A DNA stretch of 64,000 bases, taken from Mycolicibacterium cosmeticum. GTDB taxonomy: Bacteria; Actinomycetota; Actinomycetes; Mycobacteriales; Mycobacteriaceae. Shown piece after piece: positions 32,164 through 40,219 of the stretch (positions are counted from its first letter, which is position 1; each line of letters begins with the position of its first letter). A program made the translations under genes and the position numbers. The stretch is from contig JACPVS010000021.1 of NCBI GenBank assembly GCA_016197365.1, forward strand, positions 124,001 through 188,000, written 5' to 3'. The notes below the pieces were generated by a model that saw only the letters and a list, made by a program, of their open reading frames with translations, did no database searches and was not told the origin of the DNA.

Positions 32164-33212
32164 TCGGTGTGCGTGCGGCCGAACCAGATTCGGCGCACCC
32201 CGAGAACCAGGAAGCACACGCTTCCTGACACCAGGAACAGCACCGTGCCCATGATCAGCCCGGTGGCGCCGCTGAGCAGCAACTGGTCGGCGAAGCTGAC
32301 GTAGGAGATGGACAGCGCGGCGGCGAATCCGATGCTGTTCTGCAGGCCATGGGCCAGCATCACGGGCCAGAGCCGGCGGGTGCGATACACCAGCAACAGG
32401 TTGAAGCCCGACCACGCGGCGCACCACAGGATGACGAGGATGACCGCGGCACCCGTCGCGGCGCCGGCACCGGCGGTGTAGTACAGATGGATGCCCGCCC
32501 GGGCCAGTGAGGTCAGGACCCACACCGCGACGGCGGTGCGACCCGCCAGCCGGGGCCACAACAACAGCGCGACGCCGACGAACACCGGCTCCTCCGCCAC
32601 CCCCGCCAGCGCGAGCGACAGCCCCAGGACCAACCACTGTCCAGCACCCCGCGCGAACATCGGGTAGTCGACATCCGGCACGCCGAAGGCCACGACGAGG
32701 GTGTTGTAGGCGATGTTCGAGGCGAACAGCACCAGCAGAGCGGCGGTCGCCGCGGCGCAGCCCACACTGACCCGGTGGAACCTGCTTCGGGTGTCCGAGC
32801 GCCGGGGCAGTTGATCGATCATCCAGGCACGCACCAGGAAGAAGGTCCACACCGAGAGCGCGGCTGCGCCCAGCACTTCCCCGAGAAGTGCCCCGACCCC
32901 GAGATTCCTCGGCACGTATGGGAGACCCGGCGTCATCGCCACGACGGCGTTGAACACCCCGTCCACCTGAGTCGCCGCGATGGCGCACACATAAGCCAGA
33001 ACCCGAATCCGGTTGCCGGGCAACGGTCTCCGCACGATCAGCACCGCCAGGACACCGGCGGCCATCGCGGCCACGGCCGTGACCGGCACCGAGAAACCCA
33101 GCTGATAACCCTGTACGCGCCAGGCCGTCAAGGCGGTCGCGGCGGCGCCCCATACCGCGAGCATGGCGGGTGCCGTCAGCACCTGGTTCAGCCGGTTCTT
33201 CGTCGCGTACAT
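32082..33212 (-). CDS. CPBP-family intramembrane protease homologue
   Basis: A 376-residue membrane protein with about nine hydrophobic segments. The CPBP/Abi catalytic pieces are visible: glutamates E207-E208 in GVAEEPVFVG, H242 in RAGIHLYY and H288 in LAHGLQNSIG. The conserved arginine of EExxxR is replaced (EEPVFV), so activity may be reduced or altered. The C-terminal 27 codons lie antisense to the small secreted-protein gene. Substrate unknown. Confidence 0.8.
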   Translation of the reverse strand: MYATKNRLNQVLTAPAMLAVWGAAATALTAWRVQGYQLGFSVPVTAVAAMAAGVLAVLIVRRPLPGNRIRVLAYVCAIAATQVDGVFNAVVAMTPGLPYVPRNLGVGALLGEVLGAAALSVWTFFLVRAWMIDQLPRRSDTRSRFHRVSVGCAAATAALLVLFASNIAYNTLVVAFGVPDVDYPMFARGAGQWLVLGLSLALAGVAEEPVFVGVALLLWPRLAGRTAVAVWVLTSLARAGIHLYYTAGAGAATGAAVILVILWCAAWSGFNLLLVYRTRRLWPVMLAHGLQNSIGFAAALSISYVSFADQLLLSGATGLIMGTVLFLVSGSVCFLVLGVRRIWFGRTHTDQLNGKNCPLIQTPQWPPEPQSHHTIG

Positions 33213-33271
33213 GACCCGATTGTCGAAGCGCCGCCGGCACGGTGGTGGAGTAGTCGGGTACTCGACTTTCG

Positions 33272-33619
33272 CTATGCCTGCGGCGGCAGCAGCAGGTCGG
33301 CGTCGAAGCAGGTGTGATCCCCGGTGTGGCAGGCGCCGCCGACCTGATCGACCTCCAGCAGCACGGTGTCACCGTCGCAGTCCAGGCGCACGGAGTGCAC
33401 GTGCTGGGTGTGACCGGAGGTGGCGCCCTTGATCCACTGTTCGCCGCGGGAACGGGAGAAGTAGGTGGCCTCACGGGTTTCCAGCGTGCGAGCGAGCGCA
33501 GCGTCGTCCATCCAGGCGACCATCAGCACGTCGCCCGTGCCGTGTTCCTGCACGACGGCGGTGAACAGCCCGTCGGCATTGCGCTTGAGGCGGGCGGCGA
33601 TCTCAGGGTTGAGGCTCAT
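33272..33619 (-). CDS. hisI: phosphoribosyl-AMP cyclohydrolase
   Basis: A 115-residue zinc enzyme for the third step of histidine synthesis. Motifs are LMVAWMDDAALARTLET, YFSRSRGEQWIKGATSGH, the metal ligands in LDCDGDTVLLEVDQVGGACH, and a final cysteine in GDHTCF. There is no fused HisE. I chose the ATG at 33617-33619 (MSLNPEIAARL); it overlaps by one base the stop of the second repeat ORF. The longer upstream frame is repeat DNA. Confidence 0.94.
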   Translation of the reverse strand: MSLNPEIAARLKRNADGLFTAVVQEHGTGDVLMVAWMDDAALARTLETREATYFSRSRGEQWIKGATSGHTQHVHSVRLDCDGDTVLLEVDQVGGACHTGDHTCFDADLLLPPQA

Positions 33620-33628
33620 CAGCGCGCA

Positions 33629-33702
33629 CCACCCCGATGTGTCCTCTTCGCTTCGCTCATCGAACCCCACCCCGATGTGTCCTCTTCGCTTCGCTCATCG
33701 AA
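33629..33702 (-). repeat. MIRU-like 38-bp tandem repeat, two copies, carrying coupled 13-residue ORFs
   Basis: A 36-base sequence (33629-33664) recurs at 33667-33702, period 38. On the coding strand each unit encodes a 13-residue ORF: MSEAKRTHRGGVR at 33698-33657, then MSEAKRTHRGGAR at 33660-33619. The hisF stop overlaps the first ATG (ATGA), the first stop overlaps the second ATG (ATGA), and the second stop overlaps the hisI ATG (TGATG). Translation could thus pass from hisF to hisI without a gap. This matches the published design of mycobacterial interspersed repetitive units. Confidence 0.7.
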
Positions 33703-34474
33703 TGGTAATCCCCTCGCGAGCCATCGCTTCCTTCACCTGACCGATGGTCAGCTCCCGGAAATGGAACACGCTGGCTGCCAGTACCGCATCGGCGCCGGCT
33801 GCGACGGCGGGCGCGAAATGATCGACGGCACCGGCGCCGCCACTGGCGATCACCGGAACGGTCACCGCGGCCCGCACCGCCCGCAGCATCGCCAGATCGA
33901 AACCGGCCTTGGTGCCGTCGGCGTCCATCGAGTTCAGCAGGATCTCGCCAACCCCGAGTTCGGCTCCGCGCCTGGCCCATTCGACGGCGTCGATACCGGT
34001 GCCGCGCCGACCACCGTGAGTGGTGACCTCCCAGCCCGACGGTGTCGGTGCCGAACCCGTCGGCACCGTGCGGGCGTCCACGCTCAGCACGATGCACTGC
34101 GAGCCGAACTGTCGCGCCAACTCGGCCAGCAGCTCTGGGCGGGCGATGGCCGCGGTATTCACCGACACCTTGTCCGCGCCGGCCCGCAGCAGGGTGTCCA
34201 CATCGTCGATCGAACGCACACCGCCACCGACGGTCAGCGGGATGAACACCTGCTCGGCGGTGCGGCGCACCACCTCCAGCATGGTGGACCGGCCCGACGA
34301 GGATGCGGTGACGTCCAGGAAGGTGAGCTCATCGGCGCCCTCGGCATCGTAGGCGGCCGCCAATTCGACGGGATCGCCTGCATCCCTCAGGTTTTCGAAG
34401 TTGACACCCTTGACGACCCGGCCGGCGTCGACGTCCAGGCAGGGGATGACACGGGTGGCGACATCACTGGTCAC
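33695..34474 (-). CDS. hisF: imidazole glycerol phosphate synthase cyclase subunit
   Basis: A 259-residue TIM barrel that closes the imidazole ring of IGP using ammonia from HisH. Motifs are RVIPCLDVDAGRVVKGVNF with the catalytic aspartate, FLDVTASSSGRST, PLTVGGGVRSIDD and SVNTAA. VLSVDAR and PVIASGGAGAVDHF bind the phosphate. The GTG at 34472-34474 overlaps the impA stop. The stop codon lies inside the first unit of the tandem repeat. Confidence 0.96.
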   Translation of the reverse strand: MTSDVATRVIPCLDVDAGRVVKGVNFENLRDAGDPVELAAAYDAEGADELTFLDVTASSSGRSTMLEVVRRTAEQVFIPLTVGGGVRSIDDVDTLLRAGADKVSVNTAAIARPELLAELARQFGSQCIVLSVDARTVPTGSAPTPSGWEVTTHGGRRGTGIDAVEWARRGAELGVGEILLNSMDADGTKAGFDLAMLRAVRAAVTVPVIASGGAGAVDHFAPAVAAGADAVLAASVFHFRELTIGQVKEAMAREGITIR

Positions 34475-35283
34475 AGGTGATCCTCCGGACTGCCCGCCGA
34501 GGCGACGATCTCGAGCATGCGTGCGTGCGCACCGGGCGCGGCGGCCAGCGCCGATTTCGACTCGGCCGTCCAGGGCGCCCCGGACAGGTCGGTGACAATG
34601 CCGCCGGCGGCGCGTACCAGCGCCACACCGGCCGCGTGATCCCAGATGTGGTGCCCGAAACTGATGGCCGCAGCGAGGGTTCCGGAGGCCACATAGGCCA
34701 GGTCCACCCCGGTGGCGCCGTGCATCCGCACCCGGGAACACTCACGGCTCAGATTGGCCAGCACCGCGGCCCGGTACCGGCCGGGGAAGCGGCCGCGCGA
34801 ATCGATGTTGAAGGTCTGGATCCCGACGATCGAATCGGCCAGCTCCGTCGTCTCCAGCGCGGGCAGGTCCACATCGCCGTCGCGCAGCGGGCCGCCGGTC
34901 AGCGCCGTGTAGCGCTGGCCCATGAAGGGCAGCCAGGTCAGCCCGGCGACCGGTACTCCGTTGTGCAGCAGCGCCAGCAGGATGGCCGCCATCGGCGAAC
35001 CGGCGGCGTAGTTGAAGGTGCCGTCGATCGGGTCGAGCACCCAGACCAGTTCGGAGTCGATCGGTTCGCCGCCGAATTCCTCGCCGTGCACCCCGATGCC
35101 GGTCTGCTCGCGGAGCGCGGCCACCACCTGCCGTTCGATGGCCAGGTCGACTTCGGTGGCGAAGTCGTTGCCCTGCTTGCGGACGGCGGAATCGGCTCGG
35201 TGACCCGCGACGAACGGGCCGGCGGCCGCGTCGAGGATCTCGGTCGCGGTGGCGACCAGCGCCGCCAACCGGATGGGGTCCAT
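34471..35283 (-). CDS. impA: inositol-1-monophosphatase family protein ImpA
   Basis: A 270-residue Mg2+-dependent phosphatase. Signatures are GEEFGGE near 70, WVLDPIDGTFNYAAGSP near 86-102 and IWDHAAGVALVRAAGG near 215. It lies within the his operon between hisA and hisF, as Rv1604 does. In mycobacteria the family supplies inositol for mycothiol and phosphatidylinositol, but some members act as histinol-phosphate phosphatases, so a histidine role cannot be excluded by sequence. It starts five bases after the hisA stop. Confidence 0.9.
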   Translation of the reverse strand: MDPIRLAALVATATEILDAAAGPFVAGHRADSAVRKQGNDFATEVDLAIERQVVAALREQTGIGVHGEEFGGEPIDSELVWVLDPIDGTFNYAAGSPMAAILLALLHNGVPVAGLTWLPFMGQRYTALTGGPLRDGDVDLPALETTELADSIVGIQTFNIDSRGRFPGRYRAAVLANLSRECSRVRMHGATGVDLAYVASGTLAAAISFGHHIWDHAAGVALVRAAGGIVTDLSGAPWTAESKSALAAAPGAHARMLEIVASAGSPEDHL

Positions 35284-35288
35284 GACCG

Positions 35289-36023
35289 TTATCCGCTGAC
35301 CGCGGCAAGCGCCTCGGGCAGCGTGAAACGGCCTGCGTACAAGGCCTTTCCGACGATGGATCCCTCGACGCCCCGACCGGTCAGGGTGGAGATGGAGCGC
35401 AGGTCCTCGATGCTGGACACCCCGCCGGACGCGATCACCGGAACACCGCTGCGGTCGGCGACCTCGCCCAGCAGTTCCAGATTCGGTCCGGTCAGCGTGC
35501 CGTCCTTGGTCACGTCGGTGACGACGTAACGCGAGCAACCTTCGCGCTCAAGCCGTTCCAGTACCTGCCACAGGTCGCCACCGTCGGTCTCCCAACCGCG
35601 GCCCCGCAGCCGGTAGGAACCGGACTCGAGTTGCACGTCCAGGCCGACGGCCACCTTGTCGCCGTACTCGGCGATCGCGGCGGCGCACCACGTCGGATTC
35701 TCCAGCGCGGCAGTGCCGATGTTCACCCGGGCGCAGCCGGTGGCCAACGCCGCCTTCAGCGACTCGTCGTCACGGATACCGCCCGAGAGTTCCACGGCGA
35801 CATCGAGCTTGCCGACGACCTCGGCGAGCAGTGCGCGGTTGGAACCGCGACCGAAGGCGGCGTCCAGGTCCACCAGGTGGATCCATTCGGCACCGTCACG
35901 CTGCCAGGCCTCGGCGGCCTCCAGCGCAGACCCATAGTCGGTTTCGCTGCCCGCCTTGCCCTGCACCAGGCGCACCGCTTTGCCCTCGACCACGTCGACG
36001 GCCGGCAAAAGAATCAAACTCAC
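35289..36023 (-). CDS. priA: bifunctional HisA/TrpF isomerase PriA
   Basis: A 244-residue TIM barrel. In mycobacteria PriA isomerises both ProFAR (histidine) and PRA (tryptophan). Motifs are LLPAVDVVEGKAVRLVQGKAG with the catalytic aspartate, ELSGGIRDDESL, YVVTDVTKDGTLTGPN with the second aspartate, and VIASGGVSSIEDL. The absence of any trpF in the trp cluster supports the dual role. The start overlaps the hisH stop. Confidence 0.94.
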   Translation of the reverse strand: MSLILLPAVDVVEGKAVRLVQGKAGSETDYGSALEAAEAWQRDGAEWIHLVDLDAAFGRGSNRALLAEVVGKLDVAVELSGGIRDDESLKAALATGCARVNIGTAALENPTWCAAAIAEYGDKVAVGLDVQLESGSYRLRGRGWETDGGDLWQVLERLEREGCSRYVVTDVTKDGTLTGPNLELLGEVADRSGVPVIASGGVSSIEDLRSISTLTGRGVEGSIVGKALYAGRFTLPEALAAVSG

Positions 36024-36643
36024 AGTCCCTCAACCCAATTCGCTAGCAGCGCCGCACCTGCGTCGCCGCTCTTCTCCGGATGAAATTGTGTCGCCGACAA
36101 CGGGCCGTCCTCGACGGCCGCGATGAACGGCACGTGATGTGTCGCCCAGGTGACCAGCGCCTCGGGCCGGCCCTGCCACTCCTGCGCAGCATAGGAATGC
36201 ACGAAGTAGAACCGGGTATCGGCGTCCAGGCCTGCGAACAAGGTACTGCCCGCGGGCGCGTCGACCACATTCCAGCCCATGTGCGGGACCACCGGGGCGT
36301 CGATCCGGGTGACCGCGCCGGGCCACTGGCCGCACCCGATGGATTCGACCCCGAACTCGACACCGCGGGCGAACAGGATCTGCATGCCCACGCAGACCCC
36401 CAGCACGGGACGGCCCGCGGCCAGGCGCTTCTCGATGATCTGCTCGCCGTCGATGCCACGCAGGCCCACCATGCACGCCTCGTAGGCGCCGACTCCGGGC
36501 ACCACCAGGCCGTCGGCCTCGTATGCGGCCGACGCGTCGGCGGTCACCTCGACGTCGGCGCCGGTGCGTTGCACGGCGCGCTGCGCCGAGCGCAGGTTGC
36601 CGGACCCGTAGTCCAGCACTATGACTTTCTTCGACCGTCGCAC
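36020..36643 (-). CDS. hisH: imidazole glycerol phosphate synthase glutaminase subunit
   Basis: A 207-residue class I glutamine amidotransferase that feeds ammonia to HisF. The nucleophile cysteine is in PVLGVCVGMQILF, where valine replaces the common leucine. The oxyanion/N-terminal motif is DYGSGNLRSAQRA, and the His-Glu pair is in TQFHPEKSG. YFVHSYA is also present. The stop overlaps the priA start; hisB ends two bases upstream. Confidence 0.95.
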   Translation of the reverse strand: MRRSKKVIVLDYGSGNLRSAQRAVQRTGADVEVTADASAAYEADGLVVPGVGAYEACMVGLRGIDGEQIIEKRLAAGRPVLGVCVGMQILFARGVEFGVESIGCGQWPGAVTRIDAPVVPHMGWNVVDAPAGSTLFAGLDADTRFYFVHSYAAQEWQGRPEALVTWATHHVPFIAAVEDGPLSATQFHPEKSGDAGAALLANWVEGL

Positions 36644-36645
36644 GT

Positions 36646-37254
36646 CTACAGAGTGCCCTTGGTGGACGGCACCCCGCTGACGCGGGGATCGAACTCGACG
36701 GCCTGGCGCAGCGCGCGGGCGACGGCCTTGAATTCGGCCTCCGTGATGTGGTGCGGGTCGCGGCCGTAGAGGGTGCGCACATGCAGTGCGATACGGGCAT
36801 TGAACGCCAGCGACTCGAACACGTGCCGGTTGATCACCGTGTGATACGGCGTGCTGGATCCGGCAATGGTGAACTCCACCATGTAATCCGGCTCTCCGGT
36901 GTGCACGAAATACGGGCGGCCCGACACGTCCACGGCGGCGTGGGCCAGCGTCTCGTCCATCGGGATGAAGGCGTCGCCGAAACGGCGGATGCCCTTCTTG
37001 TCGCCCAGCGCCTGGCCGAGCGCCTGGCCCAGCACGATCGCGGTGTCCTCGACGGTGTGGTGGCCCTCGATCTCGACGTCACCCTTGGCGTGCACCGTCA
37101 GGTCGAAGCTGGCGTGACTGCCCAGCGCCGTCAGCATGTGGTCGAAGAACGGCACTCCGGTGCTGATGTCGGTTTTGCCCGAGCCGTCGAGGTCGATCTC
37201 GACGGTGATATCGGACTCCCTGGTCTTGCGTTCGACCTTGGCGCGGCGGCTCAT
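36646..37254 (-). CDS. hisB: imidazoleglycerol-phosphate dehydratase
   Basis: A 202-residue monofunctional enzyme that dehydrates IGP to imidazole-acetol phosphate with Mn2+. The histidine-rich motifs are FFDHMLTALGSHASFDL, EGHHTVEDTAIVLGQA and later DPHHITEAEFKAVARALR. It has no fused phosphatase domain, unlike E. coli HisB. The ATG at 37252-37254 overlaps the hisC stop. Confidence 0.95.
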   Translation of the reverse strand: MSRRAKVERKTRESDITVEIDLDGSGKTDISTGVPFFDHMLTALGSHASFDLTVHAKGDVEIEGHHTVEDTAIVLGQALGQALGDKKGIRRFGDAFIPMDETLAHAAVDVSGRPYFVHTGEPDYMVEFTIAGSSTPYHTVINRHVFESLAFNARIALHVRTLYGRDPHHITEAEFKAVARALRQAVEFDPRVSGVPSTKGTL

Positions 37255-38369
37255 GAGGCTCCTCGGGAAGGGAATACGGATTCGGCGATCTCGGCGCTCA
37301 CGTCGAGCAGGGTGTCGTTTTCCTCGGCGAGGCCGACGGTGGCGCGCAGGTAGCCGGGGATACCGACGTCGCGAATGAGCACGCCGGCGTCCAGGTAGCG
37401 CTGCCACACTGCGGGAGCGTCGGCGAACTCGCCGTAGAGCACGAAGTTCGCATCACTGGGGATGACGCGGAAGCCCATCTCGGACAAGGCCTTCGAGACA
37501 CGGTTGCGTTCGTCGATGAGCAGCGCGACGCTGCCGAGGGTATCTTCGGCGTGGCGCAGCGCGGCCCGGGCGGCGGCCTGGGTCAGCGAGGACAGGTGGT
37601 AGGGCAGGCGCACCAGCAGCAGGGCGTCGATGACGGCGGGATCGGCGACCAGGTAACCCAGCCGGCCGCCGGCGAAGGCGAACGCCTTGCTCATCGTGCG
37701 GGTGACGATGAGCTTCGCCGGGTACTCCGCGATCAGCCCGATGGCGCTGGGCCGGCTGGAGAACTCGCCGTAGGCCTCGTCGACGATGACGACTCCGGGC
37801 GCCGCCTCGAGCAACTGGCGCAGTTCGTCGATGGTGATGCTCTGACCGGACGGGTTGTTGGGGCTGGCCAGGAAGACCACGTCGGGCTGGTGCTCCTTGA
37901 CCGCCGCGACCGCGACGGCCGTGTCCAGCCCGAAGTCCTCGCCGCGGGCGGCGTGCAGCCACTCGGTCTGGGTGCCGTCGGCGATGATCGGGTGCATCGA
38001 ATACGACGGCACGAATCCGATGGCGCTGCGCCCCGGGCCGCCGAACGCCTGCAGCAGCTGCTGCAGGATTTCGTTGGAACCGTTTGCCGCCCAGACATTC
38101 TCGGTGTCGACCTGGACACCGGTCTGGCCGGTCAGATAGGCCGCCAGTTCGGTGCGCAGGCCGACGACGTCGCGGTCGGGATAGCGGTGCAGATCCGAGG
38201 CGGCGTCGCGTACCGAGGCCGCGACATCGTCGACCAGGGCCTGGCTCGGCGGATGTGGGTTCTCGTTGGTGTTGAGCCGGACCGGAACGTGCAGTTGCGG
38301 TGCGCCGTACGGGGTCTTACCGCGCAGGTTTTCCCGTAGCGGGAGGTCGTCGAGACTGATGGGCGGCAT
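37251..38369 (-). CDS. hisC: histidinol-phosphate aminotransferase
   Basis: A 372-residue fold-type I PLP enzyme that transaminates imidazole-acetol phosphate. The N-terminus LRENLRGKTPYGAPQL and NTNENPHPPSQALVDD are typical. Further motifs are FLASPNNPSGQSITIDEL, VDEAYGEF, and the PLP lysine in TRTMSKAFAFAGGRLGYL. The start overlaps the hisD stop by one base (TAATG) and the stop overlaps hisB. Confidence 0.95.
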   Translation of the reverse strand: MPPISLDDLPLRENLRGKTPYGAPQLHVPVRLNTNENPHPPSQALVDDVAASVRDAASDLHRYPDRDVVGLRTELAAYLTGQTGVQVDTENVWAANGSNEILQQLLQAFGGPGRSAIGFVPSYSMHPIIADGTQTEWLHAARGEDFGLDTAVAVAAVKEHQPDVVFLASPNNPSGQSITIDELRQLLEAAPGVVIVDEAYGEFSSRPSAIGLIAEYPAKLIVTRTMSKAFAFAGGRLGYLVADPAVIDALLLVRLPYHLSSLTQAAARAALRHAEDTLGSVALLIDERNRVSKALSEMGFRVIPSDANFVLYGEFADAPAVWQRYLDAGVLIRDVGIPGYLRATVGLAEENDTLLDVSAEIAESVFPSRGAS

Positions 38370-39682
38370 TATCGCTCGAACCTCCGTCGGACTGCCTCGC
38401 CGTGAGCGGGCAGATTCTCTGCCTGAGACAGCGTGATCACATGACCTGACACGTCTTTGAGGGCGGCCTCGTCGTACTCGACGACGTGAATGCCGCGCAG
38501 GAAGGTCTGCACCGACAGCCCGCTGGAGTGCCGCGCACAGCCCGCGGTGGGCAGCACGTGGTTGGATCCAGCGCAGTAGTCACCGAGGCTCACCGGCGAC
38601 CACGCACCGACGAAAATGGCTCCGGCGGAACGGATCCGGCCGGCCACCCCGGAGGCGTCGACGGTCTGGATCTCCAGGTGTTCGGCCGCATAGGCGTTGA
38701 CCACCTTGATCCCGGCGTCGATGTCGTCGACCAGCACGATCGCCGACTGTTTGCCGGTGAGCGCGGCGGTCACCCGCTCGCGGTGCACGGTGGTGGTCAG
38801 TTGGTGCAGCACTTCGGCATCGGACGCCTCGGCCAGGGCCGCGCTGTCGGTGACCAGCACGCTGGCGGCCATCTCGTCGTGTTCGGCCTGGCTGATCAGG
38901 TCGGCCGCGATGTGTACCGGGTCGGCGGTGTGGTCGGCCAGGATGGCGATCTCGGTGGGGCCGGCCTCGGCGTCGATACCGACCTGCGAGCGGCAGATGC
39001 GCTTGGCGGCGGTGACGTAGATGTTGCCGGGGCCGGTGATCATGTCCACCGGCGCGAGTTCGGCGTAGTCGGTGTCGGTGCCGCCGTAGGCCAGCAGCGC
39101 GACGGCCTGCGCGCCGCCGACGGCCCACACCTCGTCCACACCGAGCAGGGCGGCGGCCGCCAAGATGGTCGGGTGCGGCCGGCCACCGAAATCGGCCTGA
39201 GGCGGGCTGGCGATCACCAGTGAGTCCACCCCGGCGGTCTGCGCCGGCACCACGTTCATCACCACGCTGGACGGGTAGACGGCATTACCGCCCGGCACAT
39301 ACAGACCCACGCGCTCCACCGGTACCCAGCGCTCGGTGACGGTGGCCCCGGGGCCGAGCGTGGTGGTCGTGTCGGTCCGGCGCTGATCGGCGTGTACGGC
39401 GCGGGTGCGCTCGATGGCCACCTCGAGGGCGATCCGGACGTCGGCGGGCAGCGTCGACAACGCCGCAGCGATGTCGCGGGTGGGCACGCGCACGGTGTCG
39501 GGGCGCGCCCCGTCGAAGGTCGCCCCGTACTCCAGAGCCGCGACCGCGCCGCGCTCGGCGACGTCGGTGACGATGGGCCGGACCTTGGGCAGCACGGAAT
39601 CGACGTCGACACCACCGCGGGGAAGTACGGTCCGCAGGCGGGCCGCCGACAGTTCGGTGCCCCGCAGATCGATGCGGGCCAT
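38369..39682 (-). CDS. hisD: histidinol dehydrogenase
   Basis: A 437-residue zinc, NAD-dependent enzyme that catalyses the last two steps of histidine synthesis. Motifs are VGLYVPGGNAVYPSSVVMNV, ITGPGNIYVTAAKR, AGPTEIAI, LISQAEHDE with zinc ligands, and GSNHVLPTAGCARHSSGL. I prefer the ATG at 39680-39682 (MARIDLRGTEL), which fits the M. tuberculosis start as I recall it. A GTG seven codons upstream (39703) is also open. It is the first gene of the his operon. Confidence 0.94.
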   Translation of the reverse strand: MARIDLRGTELSAARLRTVLPRGGVDVDSVLPKVRPIVTDVAERGAVAALEYGATFDGARPDTVRVPTRDIAAALSTLPADVRIALEVAIERTRAVHADQRRTDTTTTLGPGATVTERWVPVERVGLYVPGGNAVYPSSVVMNVVPAQTAGVDSLVIASPPQADFGGRPHPTILAAAALLGVDEVWAVGGAQAVALLAYGGTDTDYAELAPVDMITGPGNIYVTAAKRICRSQVGIDAEAGPTEIAILADHTADPVHIAADLISQAEHDEMAASVLVTDSAALAEASDAEVLHQLTTTVHRERVTAALTGKQSAIVLVDDIDAGIKVVNAYAAEHLEIQTVDASGVAGRIRSAGAIFVGAWSPVSLGDYCAGSNHVLPTAGCARHSSGLSVQTFLRGIHVVEYDEAALKDVSGHVITLSQAENLPAHGEAVRRRFER

Positions 39683-39748
39683 GAAGGGTTGCGGTGCTGT
39701 CACCGGACTATTGTCCCAGAGCAGGCCAAATCGAATTCGGGAGCCATC

Positions 39749-40162
39749 ATGTCTTCACGTGTTTCACACCCCAACCACGCGCCAGGGGTACCGATGCTGG
39801 TACCGCCCGCGCTGGAGAATTTCCAGATCCGCTACATCAATCCGATCATTGCGCCCCTGGCCAAGCGGCTGCCCGGGTTCACCGTCGTCAAGCATCGCGG
39901 CCGCAAATCCGGCACTCCGTACGAGACGACGGTCAACTCCTTCCGCAAAGGCAACACGCTGGCCATCGGCCTCATCCACGGCAAGACCAACTGGGTGAAG
40001 AACGTTCTCGCCGCGGGCGAGGCCGACGTGCACCTGTTCAGCGGGGACGTGCACATCACCAACCCGCGGGTGCTGCCCGCGGGCACCGATGACCCGTCGC
40101 TGCCGCGCATCGCCCGCCTGGTCGTCCGCAAGACCGGCGTATTCGTCGCGGATATCAGTTGA
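39749..40162 (+). CDS. deazaflavin (F420)-dependent nitroreductase family protein (DUF385)
   Basis: A 137-residue split-beta-barrel protein of the actinobacterial F420/FMN reductase family. The motif VVKHRGRKSGTPYETTV near 53-69 is the usual phosphate-binding part, and KTNWVKNVLAAGEADV fits GxnwvrNv.aa. It has a GGGAG ribosome site. These proteins use reduced F420 or bind fatty acids or quinones; the substrate is unknown. It is divergent from hisD across 66 bases. Confidence 0.85.
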   Translation: MSSRVSHPNHAPGVPMLVPPALENFQIRYINPIIAPLAKRLPGFTVVKHRGRKSGTPYETTVNSFRKGNTLAIGLIHGKTNWVKNVLAAGEADVHLFSGDVHITNPRVLPAGTDDPSLPRIARLVVRKTGVFVADIS

Positions 40163-40170
40163 CCGGTTCG

Positions 40171-40200
40171 GCGGGCAGGAGCGTAGCGACCGGGGAATCA
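40171..40200 (+). repeat. short dispersed repeat GGCAGGAGCG(T/C)AGCGACC, intergenic copy
   Basis: The sequence GGCAGGAGCGTAGCGACC followed by GGGGAATCA lies between the DUF385 and LysE-family genes. A copy differing at one core base lies at 44963-44993 on the minus strand, inside the nadB N-terminal coding region. Confidence 0.5.
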
Positions 40201-40219
40201 TCCTTGAGAGACTGAGCAC

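Noticed and set aside
33620..33670. Extended hisI start giving MGFDERSEEDTSGWCA before MSLNPE
   Set aside because: The extra residues are translated from the tandem repeat; the family start and the TGATG overlap favour 33619.
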